Positions 55,201 through 64,000 of a stretch of DNA of 64,000 nt are shown one piece after another (the first letter of the stretch is position 1; the number at the start of each line of letters is the position of its first letter). Source of the stretch: Phycisphaerales bacterium. GTDB taxonomy: Bacteria > Planctomycetota > Phycisphaerae > Phycisphaerales > SM1A02. A program made the translations under genes and the position numbers. The notes below the pieces were generated by a model. It saw only the letters and a list, made by a program, of their open reading frames with translations. It was not told the DNA's origin and did not search any database. The stretch is from positions 1 to 64,000 of the forward strand of contig JASMKH010000002.1 of NCBI GenBank assembly GCA_030749435.1, read 5' to 3'.

Positions 55201-55792
55201 CGGCGCCGTGGTCCTCTCCCTTGCCGGCATTCTGTTCTACATCTGGGTTCGCTTCGGCTCGCTCCGGTATTCGGTCGCCGCCATCGCCGCCTTGTGCCAC
55301 GACGTAATCATTGTTGTCGGATTCCTCGCGTTGACCGGTGCCATCGCAGGCCAGTCCTGGGTTTCGGGCGGCCTCCTCATCGAGGAGTTTCAGATCGACA
55401 CGGGCATCGTGGCGGCACTGCTGACAGTGATTGGTTACTCGCTCAACGACACGATCGTCATTCTGGACCGTATCCGCGAGAATCGCGGCAAGCGGCCGGT
55501 TCCCAGTCGGGAGTGCGTGAACCGCTCGATCAATCAGGCCTTCAGCCGGACGCTGCTGACCTCGGTCACAACCTTGATCGCCGTGCTCATCATCTACGTC
55601 TTCGGTGGCACCGGTATCCGCGGATTCGCCTTCGCGCTGGTCATCGGCGTGATGGTCGGGACGTATTCCTCCGTCGCCATCGCCTCACCGCTGGTGTTCC
55701 GACGTGACGACCCCCGGCGAGGCGATGCGTTGGATGCCATCGAGGCGGACTCGGATGGGCCCCTCGATTCCTCGGCTGCCGCGCCGGCCTGA
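52235..55792 (+). CDS. secDF: SecD-SecF fusion protein translocase
   Basis: LGRDLSGGVSLVY, FLWAVLVVGVFMFVWYLGAGLVADAALVFN, GMAVDANVLIYERIREE; second half FDTEFRGGVAV, YSLNDTIVILDRIRENRGK, NQAFSRTLLTSVTTL. Confidence 0.96.
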   Translation: MQNAFWKLIIILGVVGGCLWAVNPPEDRIRLGRDLSGGVSLVYSVRMPEGTDRAALLDQTIRVLSERVNPQGVLDISMTPLGSDRIEVVMPLPNEEVKRLGDSYRDRLDAFVAATEIKRSALERSLSDGSAVTRFGGGGERGALVADLQAAFDTARALRAELSAADASGDATAINAAKQAIADAEVESELLQEELLSLSLDRSRVVRVLELPDTREVVRDERGDILVGEDGRAVLRPSPREVALEQLAIEFPAATEGLDAIVGAWAEYQERRTGLDDPKDLMRLLQGAGVLDFHIGARPGSVEGVDVDRLRAQLAEVGPDNTDSILAKWFPIHDLQQWVDSPASLAALESDPISYFSSNYRLVAAERDGQYYILLYTQPGKAMTHRADSTWSVEGTGRTVDQLGRPAVSFRLDPNGGSLMARLSQPHVGEPMAIVLDGKVYSAPNLNETISGSGVISGSFSPEELGYLMRVLAAGSLEARLSPEPIAVSVLGPSIGADNLTRGLEAFLWAVLVVGVFMFVWYLGAGLVADAALVFNGIIIFGVMAMMQGTFTLPGLAGVVLTMGMAVDANVLIYERIREEVEGGARNLREAVRTAYQKVASTILDANITNLIVCAVLLLMEPTTEVKGFALTLSIGIIATIFTALFVTRFLFDAYLFWLGGKRLPMLPSVIPSIGRLLHPNIDWVGLRGGFWTLSGLVIVGSVWLFYSRGADMFDTEFRGGVAVTMQTGLGEDGARIHLRQDGDGSVTERVRNLADRAGMDDSLESRILRELRGATVLTVGESATDPSGRTVGDSFQVKVAAPSGLSSEEGIQSTVEAVLLEEFGDELDISPARTFSGSGGGDWAERTAQIDADTAGEVLGFTATVADLSDYRGGVLLLGEEIDPPITLDEVEQRIDRIRQDPDFSDTVGRDVLVAGVEPAGDDVWSSLAVAVLDPELNYLRHEAGLVDERLAQREWELFSEALARQSSFEQVSSFAPAVAATRTANAIGAVVLSLAGILFYIWVRFGSLRYSVAAIAALCHDVIIVVGFLALTGAIAGQSWVSGGLLIEEFQIDTGIVAALLTVIGYSLNDTIVILDRIRENRGKRPVPSRECVNRSINQAFSRTLLTSVTTLIAVLIIYVFGGTGIRGFAFALVIGVMVGTYSSVAIASPLVFRRDDPRRGDALDAIEADSDGPLDSSAAAPA

Positions 55793-55853
55793 GCGCCCGA
55801 GGTTCTCACGCTGGATGGCTTGACCGGTCGATGGACACGGGTGGAGGTGTGCT

Positions 55854-56690
55854 ATGTCGACTGGTGGAAAGATGGTCCTTCTCCTCGCCGCGGTCATCGT
55901 GGCGGTGTTGGTGCTCGTCTACGGTGGCGGCCCACCCCCGGTTGCTGCTGATCACCAGGCTGCGCCGCCCTTGAGTGTGGCTGCCGTCGAGGAGCCGCAG
56001 ACGCCGGCCAGGCGGACCGCTGCGGTCACTTCCTCGACGCCGAAATCCCCCGGACCGGTGGCCCCGTCCACCAACAGGACCGCCTCGGTCCCCGTACTCG
56101 CCCGGGATCCGTCGCCCGAATCGGCTGCGGCCGCCGCACCCCAGGCAATCGAGATGGGCCGCGCCATTGCCTCAGCTGCCGTGCCTCCGAGCGCCGCGAA
56201 AGCGGTCCGGTCGGCGAGCAGCATCGCTGCCGCATCGCCTTCGTCTGCCACGGCAGAACCGCCTCGCCCACGATCATCGCAGCCTGCCGGAACCGGCGCG
56301 AGTGGCCCGCCTGTGATCCCTCGAGTCGTGACTGTGAAACACGGCGAGACGCTGAGCTCAATCGCGGCGCGGACCTTGGGCGATGCGCAGGAGTGGCGGC
56401 GATTCCTGGCCTCGAACCCCGGTATCGATCCCGACATGCTCCGAGTCGGGCAGCGGCTCAAGGTTCCGTCCGTGCCTGCCCGACCGGCACGAGCCTCGAG
56501 GGCGGCGGCATCTGCAGCCGCCGGGGCGCGTACCCACCGTGTTGCCGAGGGCGAGACGCTCTCATCGATTGCTGAGGCGTACTACGGCCACACGCAGCAT
56601 TGGAACCGATTGTTCGAGGCCAATCGAGCCACGCTCAAGAACGACCCCGACAGACTTCCGCTTGCGGTTGTGCTGGTGGTGCCGGAGTAG
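55854..56690 (+). CDS. Membrane-anchored LysM protein (two LysM domains)
   Basis: N-terminal TM; VTVKHGETLSSIAARTLGDAQEWRRFLASNPGIDPDMLRVGQRLKVP and HRVAEGETLSSIAEAYYGHTQHWNRLFEANRATLKNDPDRLPLAVVLVVP. Confidence 0.92.
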   Translation: MSTGGKMVLLLAAVIVAVLVLVYGGGPPPVAADHQAAPPLSVAAVEEPQTPARRTAAVTSSTPKSPGPVAPSTNRTASVPVLARDPSPESAAAAAPQAIEMGRAIASAAVPPSAAKAVRSASSIAAASPSSATAEPPRPRSSQPAGTGASGPPVIPRVVTVKHGETLSSIAARTLGDAQEWRRFLASNPGIDPDMLRVGQRLKVPSVPARPARASRAAASAAAGARTHRVAEGETLSSIAEAYYGHTQHWNRLFEANRATLKNDPDRLPLAVVLVVPE

Positions 56691-56697
56691 CCGAAGG

Positions 56698-57474
56698 TCA
56701 GTACTGCTCAATCGCCCGGATGTTGGCAGCCATCCGCTCCGGGCTCAAGCTTCCAATGACGACGCTCGCGACCGCCTCAGCGATCGGGGCATCGTGGAGC
56801 ACATGCCTGAGGGCGGACGGGGCGTCGAGGTGCCCGCTACCCAGTACTTTCTTGAGCAGCACACCGACACCCGCGTCGACCGCTCGGGCAATGACGTCCT
56901 CGTGTTCCGTCACGTCGATGCTGTACTCACACATGACGACGTCGGCCCAGTCAAGTGCGTGTTCCGTACCGGCCGGCGTCTTGCCCGAGAATCCGATGGC
57001 CCGCGTGAGGCCAGCCTCTCTGAGGCTCGCCAGCGTCTCCACCAGATCAGTCTGCGTTTGAATCTCCACGTCGCGGCCGTCGGAGTGGACCAGGACCAGT
57101 TCAACATCATCGGTGCGAAGTCTGCGGAGACTCTGCTGGACGCTTCGCTTGACGGCTTCACTTGAGAAGTCATGCGTACTCCTGCCTGCCTCACACTGCT
57201 CCCCGACCTTCGTGCAGAGGACGACTTCGCGGCGTCGTTCGCCGAGCGCTGCGCCGAGGCGCGATTCGGCAAGACCGTACGCCGGTGCCGTGTCGATGAG
57301 GGTGATCCCCAGATCCAGCATCGCGTGGATGATCGCCTCTGCGTCCGCTTGCGACGGAACTTCAAAGGCGGCCGGGTACTTGACACCGGCATTGCGTCCG
57401 ATCTTGACCGTGCCCCAGCCAATGCGGGAGACGCTCAGGCCGGTGCGTCCGAGGGGGCGGTGATCCACCTGCAA
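56698..57474 (-). CDS. Aldo/keto reductase family protein
   Basis: LGRTGLSVSRIGWGTVKIG, ITLIDTAPAYGLAESRLGAAL, SLRRLRTDDVELVLVHSDG, AIGFSGKTP. Confidence 0.92.
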   Translation of the reverse strand: MQVDHRPLGRTGLSVSRIGWGTVKIGRNAGVKYPAAFEVPSQADAEAIIHAMLDLGITLIDTAPAYGLAESRLGAALGERRREVVLCTKVGEQCEAGRSTHDFSSEAVKRSVQQSLRRLRTDDVELVLVHSDGRDVEIQTQTDLVETLASLREAGLTRAIGFSGKTPAGTEHALDWADVVMCEYSIDVTEHEDVIARAVDAGVGVLLKKVLGSGHLDAPSALRHVLHDAPIAEAVASVVIGSLSPERMAANIRAIEQY

Positions 57475-58628
57475 CTCTCCATCCAGGGGGGTGTGGCGAC
57501 ACCCGGTCGCTGCACATGCGGCGGCACGGGGGCCGCCGGGTGGCGGGGCGCGATCCGGGAGGCGATGTCATCGGCCAAGAGTGGGGCGAGCGCCAGTTTG
57601 GTTGGCCAGCCCGTGAGCACGCGGCCTTCCTCGAGCACCGTTGGCAGATCCGGTCTCCTGCCGCCAGCGGTGACGTGCTCGGCGCGAGGTGCCTCATAGG
57701 TGGACCACTGGGCACCCTCCATTGAGACGCCGGGGAGGGCCTGGGCGACTTCGGCGGCGGCTCTGGCGATGGTGTCGGCCGGGCTGCGCGTGGCGCCCCA
57801 CTCGGCGAGTTCCCCTCCAATCTGCCAGACTCGGTGATCGGCCTCGTGGGCGGCGGTGGTGATCGTCAGCCATGGCCTGGTGCCCCGGATGCAGTGGCCG
57901 TTGAGCACGGGCAGTGATCCCCGTGCCAGAACCATGCGAAGCCCTCTGGTCTGCATGGCGACCTCGTCGACCCCCGCCATGGTACGAAGCGCCGCGTTCC
58001 CTCCGCCTGCCAGGAACACCAGGTGGCCGGCTTCAATCTGAATGGTGTGATCGCCAAGCGCAACCTCGACCTCGACGTGCCGCTCGGATTCGCGGCAGCC
58101 CTGCACGTGTCCCAGAAGCAGCCGCGAGGCATGCATGGAGCCCAGCACCCGCAGCAGGCTTGCGGGTTCCAGAACCGGTTCGGCAACCCGCAGGACCTGC
58201 CCGGCGATCTTGGCGAGCGCGGGTGGCCGCTCGTTGGCTGCCCACCTGGTCGGCCGGGTCTGGAGGGCGAGCTTGGCGGCAAGCAGCCCCGCGAGCGAGC
58301 TCGCGGACGTCCATGGCCAGATGGCGCATGCGTCCGCCCGGAGGGCGACACCCGAGAGATTCGGCGCGGCGAGCCCTTCGAGCATGGATCGCCACCGCTC
58401 GGGCATGCCGCTGACCGATCGGGCGGCAGCCCCGGCGACTCCGCCGAGGGCGTACTTGAGCCCGCCGTGGATGATGCCCTGGCTCCAGATCGTCTGGCCG
58501 CAGCCTAGGGCGCGGTGCTCGACCAACCACGCGCTGCATCCCTTGGCGTGAAGCGCCTCGAGCGTGAGCAAACCCGAGATACCTCCACCGACGATGAGCG
58601 CATCGAGTTGAGCGAGCTGGTCGCTCAT
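57435..58628 (-). CDS. FAD-dependent oxidoreductase (DAO-like)
   Basis: LDALIVGGGISGLLTLEALHAKGCSAWLVEHRALGCGQTIWSQGIIHGGLKYAL. Confidence 0.82.
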   Translation of the reverse strand: MSDQLAQLDALIVGGGISGLLTLEALHAKGCSAWLVEHRALGCGQTIWSQGIIHGGLKYALGGVAGAAARSVSGMPERWRSMLEGLAAPNLSGVALRADACAIWPWTSASSLAGLLAAKLALQTRPTRWAANERPPALAKIAGQVLRVAEPVLEPASLLRVLGSMHASRLLLGHVQGCRESERHVEVEVALGDHTIQIEAGHLVFLAGGGNAALRTMAGVDEVAMQTRGLRMVLARGSLPVLNGHCIRGTRPWLTITTAAHEADHRVWQIGGELAEWGATRSPADTIARAAAEVAQALPGVSMEGAQWSTYEAPRAEHVTAGGRRPDLPTVLEEGRVLTGWPTKLALAPLLADDIASRIAPRHPAAPVPPHVQRPGVATPPWMESCRWITAPSDAPA

Positions 58629-58738
58629 CGGGGGGGGACTCCAGGTTGCAGGATGAACGCGTCGGGCATGCAGTAGCGGCAATGGTACAGTGCGCCGCTT
58701 CCCGCCATCTTCCCATTGGATCCACGGAGCACGGCACC

Positions 58739-59782
58739 ATGAGGCATTCTGCGGTTCTCATACCCGGCGACGGGATCGGTCCAGAAGTCACCGCGGCGGC
58801 CCGGTTTGTGCTCGAGCAGGCCGGGGCGCAGATTGACTGGCATGTGCATCATGCCGGTCTTGCCGCCGTCGAGCGAGGTGCCTCCGAGACGCTTCCGGAC
58901 GAGACGGTGGAGTCGGTCATCGCCAACCGCGTCGCGCTGAAAGGACCGTGCACCACGCCGATTGGCGAGGGCTTCACCTCGGTCAACGTAGCGCTGCGGA
59001 AGCGGTTGCACCTCTTCGGCGCGGTCCGCCCGGTCCGAAGTCTGCGGGGCGTGCCGACGCGGTTCAGCGATCCCGGTGTCGACATCGTCGTGGTGCGTGA
59101 GAATACCGAAGGCCTGTATGCGGGCATCGAAAATCAGATCACCAAAGGCGTGGTGACGAGTCTCAAAGTCGTGACCGAAGAGGCAAGCCGCCGCATTGCC
59201 CGATTCGCCCTGGACTATGCGCTCACGCGAGGCCGGCGAAAGGTGACTGTGTTTCACAAGGCCAACATCATGAAGCTCGGCGACGGACTTTTCGTGCGGT
59301 GTTGCCGCGAGGAGGCTCGGCAGTACGAGGGACGCGTGGAGTACGAGGAGATCATCATCGATGCCGGAAGCATGCGTCTGGTGCAGCGTCCGGAGGATTT
59401 CGATGTGCTGCTGTGCGAGAACCTGTACGGCGATGTCATGAGTGATCTCTGCGCAGGGCTTGTCGGCGGGCTCGGCGTCACGCCGGGGGCAAACTACGGC
59501 TGTGACCACGCGGCGGTCTTTGAGGCGGTTCACGGGTCAGCCCCCGACATCGCCGGCCAGGGCATTGCCAATCCGTTGGCTGTCATCATGAGCGGCGTCA
59601 TGATGCTGCGCCATCTGGCGATGGCCACGGGTGATGAGCACTGCACCATGGTGGCGGACCGGATTCGAAATGCATACAACGCAAGCCTGTTGGCCGGGCA
59701 CAAGACGCGTGATCTGGGAGGCGAACTGGGGACACAGCAATTCGCGCAGTCCATCGCGGACCACCTGGGAGTGGAGGCATGA
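58739..59782 (+). CDS. Isocitrate/isopropylmalate dehydrogenase family, likely NAD-dependent IDH
   Basis: LIPGDGIGPEVTAAARFVL, VRENTEGLYAGIEN, KVTVFHKANIMKLGDGLF, CENLYGDVMSDLCAGLVGGLGVTPGANYG, AVFEAVHGSAPDIAGQ. Confidence 0.93.
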   Translation: MRHSAVLIPGDGIGPEVTAAARFVLEQAGAQIDWHVHHAGLAAVERGASETLPDETVESVIANRVALKGPCTTPIGEGFTSVNVALRKRLHLFGAVRPVRSLRGVPTRFSDPGVDIVVVRENTEGLYAGIENQITKGVVTSLKVVTEEASRRIARFALDYALTRGRRKVTVFHKANIMKLGDGLFVRCCREEARQYEGRVEYEEIIIDAGSMRLVQRPEDFDVLLCENLYGDVMSDLCAGLVGGLGVTPGANYGCDHAAVFEAVHGSAPDIAGQGIANPLAVIMSGVMMLRHLAMATGDEHCTMVADRIRNAYNASLLAGHKTRDLGGELGTQQFAQSIADHLGVEA

Positions 59783-60630
59783 ATCCGATGACCGACTGGG
59801 AACTCCCCGGCAGCAGGGGCCTTCCGATTCGCGGCAGCACGCACCTGCCAGCCGAAGACCCGAGGGCGGTGATGCTGGTTGTTCATGGATTCAAGGGGTA
59901 CAAGGAGTACGGCATGTTCCCCTGGTTGGCCTCACGGTTTGCTGCCGCCGGGCACGTGGTGCATCGTGTCAATCTCTCACACTCTGGGATGGATCACGGG
60001 CACGGGGCATTCGATGACGAGGTCTTCGTGCAGGACACGTGGAACCGCGGCGTGGAGGACCTCCTGATCCTGCTCGAAGCGATCGATCGAGGACGACTGG
60101 CCGGTCAGGGCCGCGGGGCCGTCCTGTTCGGGCACAGCCGCGGCGGCGCCACGTGCCTCCTGGCGGCGGGTCGTCATGGGCGTGAGGAGGCATTCGGGCC
60201 GGTGACAGGCCTCATCTCGCTTTCAAGCCCGGCCTCGCTCAATCGGATGCCTCAGACCGACGCGGCGACGCTTCTCGAGCAGGGCACCCTGGCCACGCCT
60301 TCTTCACGGACGGGGCAGACGCTGCATATCGGGGCCGGGTGGCTCCAGGAGCAGCGAGACGACCCGGCGGGGCATGATCTGCTTCGCCAGGTGGAGTCGA
60401 TCCGGTGCCCGGTTGGCCTGATTCACGGAGCGGACGATCCGACGGTTCCCCCGAGCGACGCGGTGACCATTGCTCAGGCGAATCCCGGCAAGGTACGGGT
60501 CCATGTCGTCGGAGATGGTGACCATGTCTTCAATACGCCCAATCCATTCCCCGCCGACGGCGAGCCTTCCCCCCAACTGGCGGAAGTGTTGGCGGCCAGC
60601 ACCGAGTGGATCGACGCGTGGGTGGAGTGA
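59779..60630 (+). CDS. Alpha/beta hydrolase
   Basis: VMLVVHGFKGYKEYGMFPWLASRFAAAGHVVHRVNLSHSG, VLFGHSRGGATCLLAAGRHG, LIHGADDPTVPPSDA. Confidence 0.9.
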   Translation: MNPMTDWELPGSRGLPIRGSTHLPAEDPRAVMLVVHGFKGYKEYGMFPWLASRFAAAGHVVHRVNLSHSGMDHGHGAFDDEVFVQDTWNRGVEDLLILLEAIDRGRLAGQGRGAVLFGHSRGGATCLLAAGRHGREEAFGPVTGLISLSSPASLNRMPQTDAATLLEQGTLATPSSRTGQTLHIGAGWLQEQRDDPAGHDLLRQVESIRCPVGLIHGADDPTVPPSDAVTIAQANPGKVRVHVVGDGDHVFNTPNPFPADGEPSPQLAEVLAASTEWIDAWVE

Positions 60631-60639
60631 CCGGGGCGA

Positions 60640-63600
60640 TCAGACCGCGGCAACGGACTGGTCGACCGTTTCGACGATCGGCGGATCGGGTGACTCGGCG
60701 GCGCGAGCCGCTGCGGCCGTGCTGATTCGCCCGTCATCGCCCACCTCATCGACACGCACCGTGACTCGCTTCGATACGCCGCGTTCCGGTTGGGTCACGC
60801 CGTAGAGGCGGTCGCACGCAAGCATCGTCTGCTTGTTGTGGGTAATGACGATGAAGTGGCTGCCATCCAGGAACTGGTTCAGCGTGCCGCAGAATCGATC
60901 GACGTTTGCATCGTCGAGTGCTGCGTCGACTTCGTCGAGAATGCAGAATGGTGCTGGTCGCGACTTGAAGATGGCCAGTAGCAGTGCGACGGCAGTCATC
61001 GTCTTTTCGCCACCGGAGAGTTGGCTGATGACACGAGGCTCCTTGCCCGGCGGCTTGGCCTTGATCTCGATGCCCGACTCGAGCATGTCGACATTCCCGT
61101 CTTCATCGGGGACGAGATACAGGTCTGCATTGCCCCCGCCGAAGAGTTGGCGAAAGAGGCCGGACGTTCCGCCGAAGTGCTCACGCACCTTGATGAATGT
61201 CTCCTCGAACCGGGTGCGGCTGGCGACTTCAAGTTCATCGATCAGGGCCTCGAGTTGCTGGCGAGCGTGATCGATGTCCGCGACCTGCTCGATGAGCCCC
61301 TCGTTGCGTGCTTCGAGGTGCTGTTCTTCCTCGATTGAGTCGATGTTGACGTTGCCCAACGCCTTGATCTGATCCCGCAACGCCTTCACTTCGGCGTGCG
61401 CCGCGTCGCGGTCAAGCTCGAGTTCCGTATCGCCGGACTTCCAGTCGGGGTACTCGGCAGGAAGGTCGATGCCCAACTCATCGAGTGTCCGTTCTTCGAG
61501 GTTCTCACGATTGACCTCCGTCTCGCGGCGGGTCAACTCCAGAGCGTGGTGATCCCGCTCCAGAATGGAGTTTCTCTTTCGGGCCGACTCAAGCGCCTGC
61601 TTGGCCTCTGCGACTGCTGACTCGGCTTCCGCGACGGCCTCCGACACGGCGTCCTTCTTCCTGGTCGCCTCCGCCGCGGCGCGGCGGCTCGACTCAAGTT
61701 GGCTGTTGGCCTGCTCGATGCCTGCCTCGTACTGATCCAATTGGGCTGCGCGGCGAGTGAGCAGGTCGCGTGTCGATCGCTGCCGGTCTTCCTCGGTTTC
61801 GATGGCGGCTTCCAGGTGACGTCGTGACCGCTGCGTTGACTGGTGCTGCTCGGCCAATCGTCCGTTGTCAACGCGAGCTGCGGCCAGCGACTCCTGGGCG
61901 TCATGCAGCGTTGACCGGTGCGTCTCCGAACGAGATTCGAGATCAGAGATCGCCGCTTCGGCCTGGGCCAGCGCCGCTCCAAGTCGGTCAGATTCGGCGG
62001 CCAGAACGTCACGCTGGGCGGTGAGATCGGCGCGTCGAACCTGCAGATCGCGACGTTCGTCCTCGATCTCAGATCGCTCGTGCTGCAGCCGCGTGAGCTC
62101 GTTTGCGATGCCCTGGAGCCCGTACTCCAGATCGACGACCTGATTGCTCGCCTGCTGCAGCGCATCGGCGGCGTCTCGTCGTCGGCGGTCCGCTTCTGAC
62201 GAGGCTGACTTGAGTCCGGCGAGGTCCCGTTCGAGTCCGGCGATCCGAACATCAAAGGCGCAGACCGAGGCCTCCAGGTCCTCCATTTCCATGCGGCGCG
62301 AGATCCATCCGGCCGCCGTGGGTTGGCCGATTCTGATTCGTCCATCTGGCTCGATGACTTCGCCGCTCATGGCGGCCAGTCGCCAGTCACGCATGGATGC
62401 GCGGGAGAGATGAAGTGCCTGCTCGAATGTCGGAACAACGGCTGTGCGTCCGAGCAGACTCGTTGCGATGCCCCGGGCCTCCGGTCGCACTTCGACAAGG
62501 TCGAGTACGTGGCGCACGCCGTCGAGTCCCGGTGGAAGGGGGGTCCGGTTGTTGCCCTCGTCGAATGAACCGCCAACCGCGCACACCAGCGCAAGGTCCT
62601 GCCCGCGGCACCAATCGACCAGCCCGGAAGCAGCCTCGTCATCCTCGGCGATGACGATTTCAACGTCGCGGCCGAGGATCGTTTCGATGAGGTTCGCCCA
62701 CTCGCGTGAGGTATGCACGCAGTCACCGAGGACGCCGAGGATGTTCTTTCCGGACTCGTCGAGTGCACGCTTGACATCATCGCCAAGCCCTTCGTGGGCG
62801 TGCTGCATCTCTTCCAGCAGGTGCAGCCTCGAGCCCGCGCTGGCCCGGTCGTGGCGGACGTCGGCCAACGCATCGGCAATCGAATCGTGCCGCTTTCCGA
62901 GATCGGTGGCGTCATCGTCATGGCGGCGGAGATTCTGCTCGGCCTCTTCGACCTGGGACCTGACCCCTGAGAGCGATTCGTGGTGGGAGTGTCGCTTCGC
63001 TTCAGCACCGTCGATCTTCGCGTTGATCGACTCGATTCCGGGCTCAACCCGGTCCAATTGCTCGTCGATGGACCGGAGTCGCTCGGACGTGGCGGAGTGG
63101 TCAGCCTGAGCGGCGGCCTGACGCTCGGCGATGCCAGCCTGGCTGCGGCGGGCCTCTCTCAGTGACGCCGATGCAGCTTCAACCTCGTGTTTCGTCGTCG
63201 AGACCGTCTCGGCCAGTTCGGCGAGGCGGGACTCCGAGGAGGTCAGTTGAGCCTCGATCGACTCGGACTCCGCGGACACGCGGTCCAACTCATCGGCGAG
63301 TTCGGTGGTTCTCGATTCGATCTCGACCAGCGACTCGCGATCGGTCCTGATCTGGTCCGAGGCATCCTGTTGCTGCTGTGAAATGAATCGCACCTGTTGG
63401 AGCGATCGAGCGGCGATGGCCTCCTGTTCGGCGACGTGCCGTTCCAGTTCCACGCGGTTGTCCATCGCCTCATGGCGGCGAATGTCGGCGTCCTGCTGCG
63501 CATCCTCGAGTTCCGTGAGGGTGGTCTGCAGTGCGGTCTTCTGCTGTCCGAGATCGGCAAGCCGGCTGGTCAATCCGACCAGCCGATCCTGCAATTCGTC

Positions 63601-64000
63601 AAACTGATCAAACACGAGGTCGCGTCGAAGGTCCCGGTATCGGGCGTCAAGTTCCTGGAATGTCCGCGCCTTGCGGGCCTGGCCTCGCACGAGACGGAGA
63701 CGACGCTCGGTGTTCTCAAGCTGTTCCCGCACACGCACCAGATTGACTTCGGTGCGCTCGAGCTTCCGCTGAGACTCGACCCGACGGAGTTTGAAGCGTG
63801 CGACCCCAGCGGCTTCCTCGAGGATGGTTCTTCGTTCGGTCGGGCTCGCTTGAAGCATGGCCGAGACCCGGCCCTGCTCGATGATGCAGTATGCGGCGTT
63901 GCCGATGCCGGTATCAAGGAACAGGTCCTTGACGTCCTTGAGCCGGACCTTGCGATCATTGATGATGTACTCGCTTCGACCGTCGCGGTACAGCCGCCTT
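60640..64000 (-). CDS. smc: Chromosome segregation protein SMC (N-terminus outside window)
   Basis: [70 protein letters not shown], coiled coils, hinge, [44 protein letters not shown]. Open reading frame continues to 64000. Confidence 0.97.
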   Translation of the reverse strand, partial: RRLYRDGRSEYIINDRKVRLKDVKDLFLDTGIGNAAYCIIEQGRVSAMLQASPTERRTILEEAAGVARFKLRRVESQRKLERTEVNLVRVREQLENTERRLRLVRGQARKARTFQELDARYRDLRRDLVFDQFDELQDRLVGLTSRLADLGQQKTALQTTLTELEDAQQDADIRRHEAMDNRVELERHVAEQEAIAARSLQQVRFISQQQQDASDQIRTDRESLVEIESRTTELADELDRVSAESESIEAQLTSSESRLAELAETVSTTKHEVEAASASLREARRSQAGIAERQAAAQADHSATSERLRSIDEQLDRVEPGIESINAKIDGAEAKRHSHHESLSGVRSQVEEAEQNLRRHDDDATDLGKRHDSIADALADVRHDRASAGSRLHLLEEMQHAHEGLGDDVKRALDESGKNILGVLGDCVHTSREWANLIETILGRDVEIVIAEDDEAASGLVDWCRGQDLALVCAVGGSFDEGNNRTPLPPGLDGVRHVLDLVEVRPEARGIATSLLGRTAVVPTFEQALHLSRASMRDWRLAAMSGEVIEPDGRIRIGQPTAAGWISRRMEMEDLEASVCAFDVRIAGLERDLAGLKSASSEADRRRRDAADALQQASNQVVDLEYGLQGIANELTRLQHERSEIEDERRDLQVRRADLTAQRDVLAAESDRLGAALAQAEAAISDLESRSETHRSTLHDAQESLAAARVDNGRLAEQHQSTQRSRRHLEAAIETEEDRQRSTRDLLTRRAAQLDQYEAGIEQANSQLESSRRAAAEATRKKDAVSEAVAEAESAVAEAKQALESARKRNSILERDHHALELTRRETEVNRENLEERTLDELGIDLPAEYPDWKSGDTELELDRDAAHAEVKALRDQIKALGNVNIDSIEEEQHLEARNEGLIEQVADIDHARQQLEALIDELEVASRTRFEETFIKVREHFGGTSGLFRQLFGGGNADLYLVPDEDGNVDMLESGIEIKAKPPGKEPRVISQLSGGEKTMTAVALLLAIFKSRPAPFCILDEVDAALDDANVDRFCGTLNQFLDGSHFIVITHNKQTMLACDRLYGVTQPERGVSKRVTVRVDEVGDDGRISTAAAARAAESPDPPIVETVDQSVAAV

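Noticed and set aside
20834-60630. Search for defence islands, toxin-antitoxin pairs, retrons, prophage or transposases
   Set aside because: All intervals are filled by housekeeping, envelope, signalling or repair genes; no integrase, transposase, terminal repeats, reverse transcriptase or defence domains were recognised.

Overview
The window reads as a high-GC bacterial chromosome segment, most like a planctomycete of the Phycisphaerae type (inferred from gene content: dockerin-like secreted proteins, a planctomycete-style ECF sigma factor next to a Ser/Thr kinase-TPR protein, a Minf_1886-family protein, and a 16S gene with no following 23S). It opens with the 3' end of a 16S rRNA gene, a hairpin-rich trailer and a strong intrinsic terminator. 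The rest is densely packed with about 46 supportable CDSs. These include a secreted nuclease-dockerin protein, a complete MoxR/DUF58/BatA-E operon, mtfA, a chorismate mutase-prephenate dehydrogenase fusion, gdhA, an SRAP protein, an ECF sigma factor plus Ser/Thr kinase pair, an S41 peptidase, and an imuA-imuB-dnaE2 mutasome cassette. Further on are mlaE, separated from mlaD/mlaF, then ffh-polX-recG divergent from xseA-xseB-prepilin peptidase-OmpA, followed by kup, rhomboid, tgt-yajC-secDF, an IDH-like gene, and smc truncated by the window end. I saw no CRISPR array, transposon, prophage or recognisable defence island, and no tRNA gene I could support. The points most worth a second look are the multi-hairpin trailer of the solitary 16S gene, a likely CTG start codon for the second Bat VWA gene, a G-tract array and a polyQ repeat in the BatC-like gene, the long imuA/imuB overlap, and a structured leader between ompA and an amidohydrolase. 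None of these is proven to be a new system.
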